This document shows positions 45,374-53,269 of a DNA stretch of 64,000 nt, piece after piece; position 1 is the stretch's first letter; each line of letters opens with the position of its first letter. The DNA lies in contig NZ_LMIB01000001.1 in NCBI RefSeq assembly GCF_001429065.1, forward strand, positions 62,588 through 126,587, in the 5' to 3' direction. The notes beneath the pieces were generated by a model. That model did no database searches. It worked only from the letters and a program-made list of their open reading frames with translations, and was not told where the DNA came from. This DNA comes from Sphingomonas sp. Root710 (GTDB taxonomy: Bacteria > Pseudomonadota > Alphaproteobacteria > Sphingomonadales > Sphingomonadaceae). Both the position numbers and the translations under genes were made by a program.

Positions 45374-46168
45374 TCACTTGCGCTCGGCAGACACGGCGAG
45401 TGGCCCGAGCGAGCGCACGAACCCGCCGATCTTTTCACGATAGAGATCGGGGCGAGTCTTAGGGAAAAAGTGACCCCCATCGACGATTTCGAGCTGGGCA
45501 TCTGGCACAAGGTCCGCGATCATCCGCGATTGATAGATCGGGGCGAGCAGATCGTCGGACGCGCCGATCACCATGACCGGCAATGCGAGTTGGCGCAGCG
45601 CATCGCGTCGATCGAACCCATAGGGCGCCTGCATCCGCTTCATCATCACCGCGTCGGGCATACGCGGCGTTATCCGCTCCAGCCGGCCGCGTAGATCATA
45701 GGCCGGGTCCGCGACATCACCTGCTGGCATGGCCAGGAGCGCCGACAGCTGGCCCCACCCCCTTGCGCCGCCACCGTCGAGCAGTTGCTGTCGCAGGTCG
45801 CCGACCGCCATCATGTACCAGTCGAAGACGCAAAACGTCCCGCTTAAGACACCCGCCTCGAACCGCTCGGGGTGATCGATCAGCAGGCCCTGCGTGATGA
45901 CGCCGCCCATCGAGTGGCCGATGACGATCGTTCGATCGATGCCGGCATCGTCCAGTATCGCCAGCGCGTCCGCCGCGATCTCGTCGAGCGTATGCCGGCC
46001 TTCCACGGCGATATTCGCACCACAGCCGCGCTGGTCGAAGCTGATCACCCTGAACTCATCCGCGAGAGAGTCGCCAAGCTCGCTCCAGAAGTCGGCATGG
46101 CCGCCGAGCCCGGTCACGCACAGTACCGACCGCTGGCCCGACCCTTTGCTGGTGTAGCCGAGAGTCAT
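45374..46168 (-). CDS. Alpha/beta-hydrolase
   Basis: A 264-residue alpha/beta-hydrolase with nucleophile elbow GHSMGG, oxyanion region VTGLGGHADFW, an acid region ASDDLLAPI and the catalytic histidine in DGGHFFP. It resembles 3-oxoadipate enol-lactonase and meta-cleavage hydrolase-like enzymes in size and order. It lies between the CoA-transferase and flavoprotein genes with gaps of 11 and four bases. Ester, lactone or C-C hydrolysis is possible. Confidence 0.85.
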   Translation of the reverse strand: MTLGYTSKGSGQRSVLCVTGLGGHADFWSELGDSLADEFRVISFDQRGCGANIAVEGRHTLDEIAADALAILDDAGIDRTIVIGHSMGGVITQGLLIDHPERFEAGVLSGTFCVFDWYMMAVGDLRQQLLDGGGARGWGQLSALLAMPAGDVADPAYDLRGRLERITPRMPDAVMMKRMQAPYGFDRRDALRQLALPVMVIGASDDLLAPIYQSRMIADLVPDAQLEIVDGGHFFPKTRPDLYREKIGGFVRSLGPLAVSAERK

Positions 46169-46179
46169 CGCGCGCGCGA

Positions 46180-47415
46180 TCAGGCCGTCGCCACCGAAGC
46201 CGGCGACGGTGTTCCTTGGGCGTTTCGGCTGTCACCGGCCACGACCCTTTCCCGCGCAAGCTCGGCAATCCGCTCGGCTGAATAGCCATATTCAGCCAGC
46301 ACCTCTTCCGTATGCTGTCCAAGCAGGGGCGGCGGAACGAGTGCGATTTGGCGCACGGCCGTGGTCTTGATGGCGTTGCCGATGGTGCGGATGGTGCCAT
46401 GTGTCGGATGATTGAGTTCGATCAGGCTGCCATTGGCCTCGACCTGCGGATGCTCGAGGGCTTCTCCGAGGCTCAGCACGGTGCTGGAAAGAATGCCGGC
46501 CGCCTCCAGGCGCCGCTCGCATTCGGCCGAGCTAAACTTCAAAAAGCCTTCGCCCAGTTTTGTCCGGTACAGTGCCCGGTTGGCCATTTGCTTTTCGAGG
46601 CTGCTGAGTTCCGGATCTTGGGTGACATCCGGAATCTCCAACGCGTGGCAGATGTCGGACACAGGATTCGGGCGGAGCACTGCAAGCACGGCGATATGGC
46701 CGTCCCGGGTCTCGAAGACATCCATCGGATCCTGCCGCAACGGGTTGAAATCGTTGCCCGACAACAGCTTTTGCGTGACCTCTTGCTGCTGCATGACCAA
46801 ATAGACATCCAGCAGGTTGATCTCGATCTTCTGACCGAGGCCGGTGCGCTCGCGATGGAACAGCGCTAGTCCCACGGCCTGTGAAAGGATCATCCCGGCG
46901 GAGAAGTCCGCGCCTGACACAGGGACCAGTTGAGGCTTGCCACTAGGGTCCCGGTTGCCGTCGGCGATGCCGGAAAGCGCCTGTACGACGAAGTCCATGC
47001 CACCCTTCTTGCGCAGCGGCCCGGTGGTGCCAAATCCGGATCCCTCGACGTAGATGACGTCCGGGTTGATCGACTTGATCGCTTCATAGTCCAGCCCGAG
47101 CCGTTCGATGACGCCCGGCCGGAAATTGTGGACGAAAACATCACAATCCTTGGCGATAGTGCGAACGACCTCAACCCCCTCGGGCGACTTTATGTCCAGC
47201 GCCAGGCTACGCTTGTTGCGGTTCATCCCCATATAGTTCGCGCTCTCGGCGCCGGGTGCGGCAAAGCGGTCGATCGATCGGCTGATGTCGCCCGAACCGG
47301 GCTTCTCGATCTTGATCACATCGGCGCCAAAGTCGCCGAGCACCTGCGTTCCGCAGGGACCGAACATGATCTGCGACAGATCGCAGATCCTAATTCCTTC
47401 GAGGGGCAACGACAT
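46180..47415 (-). CDS. Family III CoA-transferase (CaiB/Frc type)
   Basis: A 411-residue class III CoA-transferase. LEGIRICDLSQIMFGPCGTQVLGDFGADVIKIE, then GMNRNKRSLALDIKSPEG and VDVFVHNFRPGVIERLGLDYE-like segments, match the family; D-containing PGSGDISR lies near the active site. The ATG at 47415 is chosen by family alignment, since the open frame upstream lacks similarity. It would load a carboxylic acid with CoA from a donor thioester before hydratase and flavoprotein steps. Confidence 0.88.
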   Translation of the reverse strand: MSLPLEGIRICDLSQIMFGPCGTQVLGDFGADVIKIEKPGSGDISRSIDRFAAPGAESANYMGMNRNKRSLALDIKSPEGVEVVRTIAKDCDVFVHNFRPGVIERLGLDYEAIKSINPDVIYVEGSGFGTTGPLRKKGGMDFVVQALSGIADGNRDPSGKPQLVPVSGADFSAGMILSQAVGLALFHRERTGLGQKIEINLLDVYLVMQQQEVTQKLLSGNDFNPLRQDPMDVFETRDGHIAVLAVLRPNPVSDICHALEIPDVTQDPELSSLEKQMANRALYRTKLGEGFLKFSSAECERRLEAAGILSSTVLSLGEALEHPQVEANGSLIELNHPTHGTIRTIGNAIKTTAVRQIALVPPPLLGQHTEEVLAEYGYSAERIAELARERVVAGDSRNAQGTPSPASVATA

Positions 47416-47471
47416 GAACGACCTTTCGAATATGCGAACTGCACCGCCTGTGGCGGCAGGAACCAGCGCCT

Positions 47472-48401
47472 TTATTGCAGGCTGGGAATGATGAAGCCGT
47501 ACTTGTCCACGAGCAGTCGCTCGGTGGTCGGATTGCGCGGAATGTCGGTTGGACGCTCTGCGCCCGGCAATTTTCGCATGCCCGTCTCGCGCAGCGCGCT
47601 TTCGACGCTCGGCGGCGTGAAAATGCCGGTGTAGGTCCACGGCTTGCCGCTGTTGTTGACGAAGCGGTGCGTGATGCCGGGCGGGAGGATAAGCAGATCG
47701 CCCTCAGCGAAGTCCCGCTCAACGTCACCGACTATGCACAGGCCGCGGCCGCGCGTGCAGACGACAATCTCGGTCGACCGTTGGTGACCATGCTCGCGCA
47801 CGGCGGCATCGGCATCGAGCGTCTGCGACGAGGCGCTGAAATAATAGGGATCGAGCGTGGAGAATTTGAGGGTGATATAGCCAAGGCTCGGTGCGGCCTG
47901 CCAATATTGCTCGCCTTCTTCCTCTGCCTCGACCAGCACCATGCCGTCCTGCGCGGTCTGGGCCGCTTGCGACAACCCCTGGCGGTCCAGCGGAAACAGC
48001 GCATCGCGCTCAGCGGCATCCGCCGTCAGCGACACCATCGTCAGCCGCAGCGGGTCGCTGCCGGTCTGAACGATCTCGACGACCGCGCCGCGCTGGCAGA
48101 ACACAACCGCGCCTTGGGCGATCCCGGTTTCCCGGTTCGCCCAGCGGACCTTTCCAGTCCCTGCGTAGCAGATCAGAACCCGGTCGCCGGTCGCACTTGC
48201 GTGTCGCGGGATCGTGCCGCCAACGGGCACGTCGATATCGATGACAGAGAAGGTCGCCTCCTCATCGGCGTAATTTGCGATCCGGGTCCGGATGTCGGCG
48301 AAGCCTGCGATCAATTCGGCCTGACCCGTTCCGGCGGGCAAGAGGAACGCTTCGCGTTGGCCTTCGTGAAGTGGCCCTCGCAACATCTTGAGATCTTCCA
48401 C
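47472..48401 (-). CDS. Bicupin-fold protein
   Basis: A 309-residue protein with two cupin domains. The first (about 45-135) has lost most metal ligands. The second (about 195-275) keeps EHGHQRSTEIVV and LLILPPGITHRFVN, giving His-x-His, Glu and His in cupin metal positions. This resembles gentisate or homogentisate dioxygenase-like and sugar-binding cupins, but no ring-cleavage assignment is safe. It lies in the same operon as the CoA-transferase. Confidence 0.7.
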   Translation of the reverse strand: MEDLKMLRGPLHEGQREAFLLPAGTGQAELIAGFADIRTRIANYADEEATFSVIDIDVPVGGTIPRHASATGDRVLICYAGTGKVRWANRETGIAQGAVVFCQRGAVVEIVQTGSDPLRLTMVSLTADAAERDALFPLDRQGLSQAAQTAQDGMVLVEAEEEGEQYWQAAPSLGYITLKFSTLDPYYFSASSQTLDADAAVREHGHQRSTEIVVCTRGRGLCIVGDVERDFAEGDLLILPPGITHRFVNNSGKPWTYTGIFTPPSVESALRETGMRKLPGAERPTDIPRNPTTERLLVDKYGFIIPSLQ

Positions 48402-48466
48402 AGTCGGTTACTCCATCGTCTCGGAGGCAGCGCCATATCCACGGCGTTGCGGCGAATTGGCGGGCA

Positions 48467-48961
48467 TCAGTCGGCAGTCCGGTAAGAAAACCCGCCTGCC
48501 ATGACGGGATCGAGGATTCCGCTCGAAAGCTCGTCGGCGGCATCGAAAAATCCGGGCGGATTGCGGTGCGGCAGCGGGTAGTTCAGCTGCTCGCGCACTT
48601 CTTTTGAATAGAGATATGCACCGGCAACGGTGGTGGACAACGTATAGAAGGCCGGCTCGTTACGGGCGGCGAGCGCTTGCAGTGTTGGCCAGAGATCGCC
48701 GCTGGGCACCGGTGCTAGCTCTGCCAAGGTGGCGACCAGTTGGGGAAAGCCCTTATCCAGGATAGCGACGGCCTTCGTCACGAGTGCTTCGAAATCGGGT
48801 ATTGCGCTACCCGACAGCACACCGTCCCCTGGCGGGATCAGCGCATCTGCGACTCGGCGCAGCGTTTCGACCTCAAGCAGCGTGAGGGGGCGCGGCGGGT
48901 ATTTGCGGACTTGTGAAACCGACAGACGATCGGTCACCGGGCTGGTCAAGACATCGGCCAT
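48467..48961 (-). CDS. Gluconate 2-dehydrogenase subunit 3-like protein
   Basis: A 164-residue protein with the subunit-3 pattern LTLLEVETLRRVADALIPPGDG, FTxL-type repeats and the C-terminal YSKEVREQLNYPLPHRNPPGFFD. In known complexes this subunit partners a GMC flavoprotein and helps its export or assembly. Here no twin-arginine signal is visible. It begins three bases downstream of the GMC gene, so the two should form one enzyme. Confidence 0.8.
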   Translation of the reverse strand: MADVLTSPVTDRLSVSQVRKYPPRPLTLLEVETLRRVADALIPPGDGVLSGSAIPDFEALVTKAVAILDKGFPQLVATLAELAPVPSGDLWPTLQALAARNEPAFYTLSTTVAGAYLYSKEVREQLNYPLPHRNPPGFFDAADELSSGILDPVMAGGFSYRTAD

Positions 48962-48964
48962 CGC

Positions 48965-50581
48965 TCAGGCTCCTTGCTCCAAAGTCTCGACAAGACGCCG
49001 CGCATTGCGCAGCGCCAAGGCTGTGATCGTACTGGTGGGATTGGCAGAACCACCTGTGACGAAGATGCTGCCATCCGAGATCACGAGGTTCGGCACGTCA
49101 TGCGCGCGGCCATATTCATCGACCACCGAAGTTTGCGGATCGTCGCCCATCCGGGCGGTGCCGAGCAGATGACCTGGCTCGCCCGGGAGATAGGCGATCT
49201 CTATCATCTTCTTCGCGCCGCCGGCCCGGTGGATTTCCGCCAGTCGCGCAAGAGTGAACTCGCGGATCCGCAGCGTGTTCTCGCTGAAAGCATAGGTGAT
49301 CTTCGGCGCAGGGATACCGTCGCTGTCGCACAAGGAAGGATCGAGCGTGACGCGGTTGGTCTCCTCGGGAAGATCGTCGATGTTCGCTGCCCAGAAGATC
49401 GAGTTGCGCGCATCGCGGATGACCTGATGGAAACTGTCGCCCCACAGCTGATCGAACGGAAGCAACCGGTGCGGATCGATGCCGGTCATGAGCAAACCCG
49501 GTGTCGGGCAGGCATGAAGCTTTGAACCGCGAACGAACCCGCGCGAGAGATCGGTCTCAGCGAACTGCATCGAGCTGATCGCTGAGCCGGCCGGTCCGCG
49601 CCAGGACTCGAGATCCTCGTCATAATAGCCCATGACCGCACAATTGGGGTGAAGCATGAGATTCTTGCCCACTAGCCCGGACGAATTTGCGAGACCATCG
49701 GGATGGCGCTCGCTCGCCGAGAGCAAAAGCAGCCGCGGCGTGCCGATGCCATTTGCGCAGACCACAACGTGACGCGCTGCGGTGTGGAAACGCTCGCCGC
49801 CCTTGATCCACTCGGCTCCGGTCGCGGCACCCGCATCGCTTACAGTGATCCGCGATACCCGCGCGCCGGTGACCAGCTTAGCGCCAGCCTTGATCGCATT
49901 GGGCCAATAGGCGAGGTCGAACGAAGCCTTGGCCCCTTCCGGGCAACCCTGCGTACAGGTGCCCCAGCGGGCGCAGGCGGCCAGGTTACCGATCTTCTGA
50001 CTGGGAATGGCATTGGCGTGCGGCCACCAATGCCAGCCGAGCTTGTTCATCGTTTCTGCAGCCTTCATGCCATATTTGCCCAGCGGCATCGGCGGCAGCG
50101 GCGGGGAATAGCCCTCGGGGAAAGCAGGGTCGCCCTCAAGCCCGGACACACCGATGAAATTATCGATCTCGGCATAGAATGGCGCCAGCTGCGAATAGCT
50201 GATCGGCCAGTCGTCGGCGACACCGTCGAGCGTGCGTACTCGGAAGTCGGAAGGCGCAAGGCGCGCCCATAAGGCACTGTAATGTAGGGTCGAACCGCCC
50301 ACCCCGTTGTACATCGAAGGCGGCAGGTCCGTGTCGGACACCTCGAGCGGATAATCCGCCGGATTGCGACGATGATTGGGCTCCGGCGCCCAATGCCCGC
50401 GCACGACAAGTTCCCACATGTCGTGGTTCGCGGCATAGTCGGACGGCAGGACATAATCACCTTGCTCGAGGCAAATCACCTTGAGTCCGGCCATTGCAAG
50501 CGTATGCGCGGTCACCGCCCCGGAGGGGCCGGCACCGACGATCAGCGCATCATAGACTTCATCCATCTCGTTGGCTGCCAT
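48965..50581 (-). CDS. GMC-family FAD-dependent oxidoreductase
   Basis: A 538-residue flavoprotein like the gluconate 2-dehydrogenase large subunit. The FAD motif DALIVGAGPSGAVTAHTL is near the start. GVGGSTLHYSALWARL, CANGIGTPRLLLLS and C-terminal HLLGTARMGDDPQTSVVDEYGR and GGSANPTSTITALALRNAR follow. It oxidises an alcohol to aldehyde or ketone. With the aldehyde dehydrogenase on the divergent arm it can form an alcohol-to-acid module. Confidence 0.88.
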   Translation of the reverse strand: MAANEMDEVYDALIVGAGPSGAVTAHTLAMAGLKVICLEQGDYVLPSDYAANHDMWELVVRGHWAPEPNHRRNPADYPLEVSDTDLPPSMYNGVGGSTLHYSALWARLAPSDFRVRTLDGVADDWPISYSQLAPFYAEIDNFIGVSGLEGDPAFPEGYSPPLPPMPLGKYGMKAAETMNKLGWHWWPHANAIPSQKIGNLAACARWGTCTQGCPEGAKASFDLAYWPNAIKAGAKLVTGARVSRITVSDAGAATGAEWIKGGERFHTAARHVVVCANGIGTPRLLLLSASERHPDGLANSSGLVGKNLMLHPNCAVMGYYDEDLESWRGPAGSAISSMQFAETDLSRGFVRGSKLHACPTPGLLMTGIDPHRLLPFDQLWGDSFHQVIRDARNSIFWAANIDDLPEETNRVTLDPSLCDSDGIPAPKITYAFSENTLRIREFTLARLAEIHRAGGAKKMIEIAYLPGEPGHLLGTARMGDDPQTSVVDEYGRAHDVPNLVISDGSIFVTGGSANPTSTITALALRNARRLVETLEQGA

Positions 50582-50665
50582 CGTATATCCTCAGTGGTCT
50601 TTCGTAAGTCTGATGCCGCGCGAACGATATGGGCAGAGCACGGTCGCCCGGGCTGCCCCCAAGAG

Positions 50666-51478
50666 CTAAAGTGCCAGTGGCGCAAAGTGCCGTACGATGC
50701 TCGCCTCCACGCTCATCGCCGCCAGCAGCGACGTCTTCGGATTATCCGGTAGCGGATTGTTGTGCAGCGCAATTGAGAACTCGCCAAATGCGCCGGTCGC
50801 CGTAACATTGTGACTGTTGCAGGTGATCGCCGGATCGGCGGCCAGCACGACCTTCGTCTGGTCGAAGCCCAGACCGGCCAGTGCGACCGCCGCGGTGACA
50901 TTCGCGTTTTTTGGGAAGCGACGTGCCGCTTCTTCGGCGTTGCCTTCGAAGAACACCGTGCGGCTGGTGATCTGCGGAAGATCGCAAAGCGATTCCGCAG
51001 CGGACCCCTGCCATGCCGCGGGTGGCTTGCAGCCGAGATAGACGACCGAGGTAAGCCCGGCGCGCTTGGCCGCACGAAGGGCATCGAGCCCGCCGATCGC
51101 ACCGGAAGCGACAATCAGGTGGCTGCCGCCGGCAAGCGCCGCCGCTTCCAGTTCATCTATTAGTCCAGCATCCGACAGACTGCCGATCGAGACGATCACG
51201 ACATCGATACCTGCACGCAGCAGCGGGGGCACGATATCGCGAACGGCGGCATGGCCAGCGCATTCCACGACGAGCGAGGGCCTCCATGCGACAAGGTCGT
51301 CAATGTCATGAAAGACCCGAACACTATCGCGACTCGCGGCATCGCAACTAGACAACGTCGGCAGCAGCGCCGCGGCGATTGTGAGCCCGTCGCCCGACTT
51401 GGCGAGCGAAGCTCGGAGACTCTGCCCCATCGCGCCATAGCCGATCAACGCGATGCGCTTCCCCTGTTCCAATGGCAC
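50666..51478 (-). CDS. Aspartate dehydrogenase-like (NadX family) oxidoreductase
   Basis: A 270-residue NAD(P)-dependent dehydrogenase. The N-terminal Rossmann motif LIGYGAMGQSL is followed by VECAGHAAVRDIVPPLLRAGIDV, the SGAIGGLDALRAAKRAGL segment and the NANVTAAVALAGLGFDQTKV region typical of L-aspartate dehydrogenase. Homologues also occur in catabolic operons without a link to NAD synthesis. It is the first gene of the minus-strand operon, directly under the TetR-type operator pair. Confidence 0.8.
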   Translation of the reverse strand: MPLEQGKRIALIGYGAMGQSLRASLAKSGDGLTIAAALLPTLSSCDAASRDSVRVFHDIDDLVAWRPSLVVECAGHAAVRDIVPPLLRAGIDVVIVSIGSLSDAGLIDELEAAALAGGSHLIVASGAIGGLDALRAAKRAGLTSVVYLGCKPPAAWQGSAAESLCDLPQITSRTVFFEGNAEEAARRFPKNANVTAAVALAGLGFDQTKVVLAADPAITCNSHNVTATGAFGEFSIALHNNPLPDNPKTSLLAAMSVEASIVRHFAPLAL

Positions 51479-51543
51479 CTCCGGCTAAAGCTCGAGCGGC
51501 CGACGCCACGGAAAGCGGGTCAGCGCATTCCCAACAAATATAC

Positions 51544-51566
51544 CTGACTCGCAAGTCAGTCAACTG
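51544..51566 (+). promoter_or_regulatory. TetR-type operator, copy A
   Basis: A 23-base sequence with core CTGACT-CGCA-AGTCAG, a perfect 6-bp inverted repeat, then TCAACTG. It matches copy C at 20 of 23 positions. It lies about 66 bases upstream of the NadX-like gene. Confidence 0.75.
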
Positions 51567-51623
51567 GGGCTATCCCAATATAATAGCCTAGCACGGGGCG
51601 TTTTATCCCATTTGCGGGGAATG

Positions 51624-51646
51624 CTGTTGACTAACACGTAAGTCAG
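51624..51646 (-). promoter_or_regulatory. TetR-type operator, copy B
   Basis: On the minus strand this reads CTGACTTACGTGTTAGTC followed by AACAG, matching copy C at 20 of 23 positions. It lies about 53 bases upstream of the aldehyde dehydrogenase start, in inverted orientation to copy A, so each divergent operon has its own site. Confidence 0.75.
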
Positions 51647-51698
51647 TTTTACGAGTCGCGAGACTGCAAGTTGGCTCCTAAGAAGGGTTTCGAAAGAA

Positions 51699-53210
51699 AT
51701 GCCCGAGGTTCGGCGAAACGACCACTTCATCAATGGGCGGGCTTGGAAGTGCGCTTCTGGCGAACGGATTTCGCGTCACTCGCCTGCACATGGCCGGCTG
51801 TTGGCCGAGTTTGCCGCCGGCAGTTCCGAAGATGTCGATGCAGCCGTTCAAGCTGCCCGGGCCGCATATGATGCAGGTTGGTACGCGATGCCGGGCGAGC
51901 AGCGCGCCAAAATTCTGAACGCCTTTGCAGACTTGCTCGACGCGAACGTAGATCGGCTGGGTGCGATCGAGGCCGAAGAAGTTGGCAAGCCAGTTCGCTT
52001 TGCGCGGTTTGAAGTTGGTATGTCAGCTCAGCTGACCCGCTATGCAGCGGCCCTAGCCTGGCAGCTGAGCGGCCAATCGTTCAACAATCTGGGCGAGGAC
52101 AAATTGGGCCTGGTCACCCGTGAACCATGTGGCGTCGTTGGCCTTATCACGCCCTGGAATTTTCCGCTGCTCACGCTCTTTCAGAAGCTTCCCTACGCGC
52201 TGGCCGCCGGCTGCACGGTTGTCCTCAAGCCCTCCGAATTGACCTCGGGTACAGCGCTCGAAGTGGCGCTATTGGCCACGCAGGCCGGGCTGCCTGGCGG
52301 CGTGTTCAACGTCGTCACGGGAACCGGGGAAAGCGTCGGGAGCGCGATCGTCTCGCATCCCAATGTCGACATGGTCTCCTTCACGGGATCCACGCGAGTC
52401 GGCAAGGCGATCGCCCGCGAAGCGGCTGGCACGGTCAAGCGTGTCGCGCTGGAACTTGGTGGCAAGGCTGCGAACATCGTCTTCGCCGACGCCGATTTCG
52501 ATGCGGCGATTGATGGCGTGCTGTTCGGCTTCATGCTCAATCAGGGTCAGGAATGCGTTGCGGGCGCGCGATTGCTGATCGAAGCTTCGATCGCGCCTCG
52601 GTTCATGGAAGAACTCAAGCAGCGGACAGAGCGGCTGAAAATCGGCCTGCCGCTGGACGAGTCGGCGGACATGAGCAGCCTGATCCACGAAGCGCATCTG
52701 AATTCGGTTCTGGGTCATGTGAAAAGCGCTCAGCGCGAAGGCGCGGAAGTTGTCACCGGAGGTGACCGGCTGGGCGATCAATTCGCCGACGGCTTCTTCA
52801 TGTCGCCGACCATCGTTGCCGGCGTCAGCCCCGATATGCGCTTGTTTCGCGAAGAAGTGTTCGGCCCTGTGCTGAGTGTCACGACGTTTGAGAGCGTCGA
52901 AGAGGCGGTCACGCTCGCCAACGACACGGACTACGGCCTCGCGAACGGCATCTGGACCAGGGATGTGAGCAAGGCGTTGGGTGTCGCGCGGCGTCTCCGC
53001 AGTGGCACGGTGTTCGTCAACACCTATCTCGAGACCGCGCCGCAATTGCCGTTCGGCGGATATAAGCAGAGCGGCCAAGGCCGGGAAAATGGGCTCGAGG
53101 GGCTGCTCGAATTCACTGAGATCAAGTCCACAATCCTCAAGATTGGGCCGCGCGAAGCCATTCTCGGACACACGGCGGCCGATCATCAAGCCGTGCCGGG
53201 AACCGTTTAG
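51699..53210 (+). CDS. NAD(P)-dependent aldehyde dehydrogenase
   Basis: A 503-residue ALDH-superfamily enzyme. The cofactor region TPWNFPLLTLFQKLPYALAAG, general-base glutamate in ALELGGKAANIV, catalytic cysteine in NQGQECVAGARL, and EEVFGPVLSV are all present. It is divergent from the NadX/GMC operon across a 220-base region with two operator copies, and followed by a TonB gene. It probably oxidises the aldehyde produced by the GMC enzyme. Confidence 0.9.
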   Translation: MPEVRRNDHFINGRAWKCASGERISRHSPAHGRLLAEFAAGSSEDVDAAVQAARAAYDAGWYAMPGEQRAKILNAFADLLDANVDRLGAIEAEEVGKPVRFARFEVGMSAQLTRYAAALAWQLSGQSFNNLGEDKLGLVTREPCGVVGLITPWNFPLLTLFQKLPYALAAGCTVVLKPSELTSGTALEVALLATQAGLPGGVFNVVTGTGESVGSAIVSHPNVDMVSFTGSTRVGKAIAREAAGTVKRVALELGGKAANIVFADADFDAAIDGVLFGFMLNQGQECVAGARLLIEASIAPRFMEELKQRTERLKIGLPLDESADMSSLIHEAHLNSVLGHVKSAQREGAEVVTGGDRLGDQFADGFFMSPTIVAGVSPDMRLFREEVFGPVLSVTTFESVEEAVTLANDTDYGLANGIWTRDVSKALGVARRLRSGTVFVNTYLETAPQLPFGGYKQSGQGRENGLEGLLEFTEIKSTILKIGPREAILGHTAADHQAVPGTV

Positions 53211-53269
53211 CCGTCGGCTCTCCCATAGCTTCCGCTCTCAATGTTATGAACAAAGAAGGGGTAATCATA

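Noticed and set aside
43741-45462. 573-codon plus-strand open frame opposite the flavoprotein gene
   Set aside because: The minus strand encodes an FAD protein with conserved motifs; the plus-strand translation shows none.
50666-51478. NAD biosynthesis role for the NadX-like gene
   Set aside because: No nadA or nadC nearby, and it is the first gene of a TetR-operator catabolic operon.
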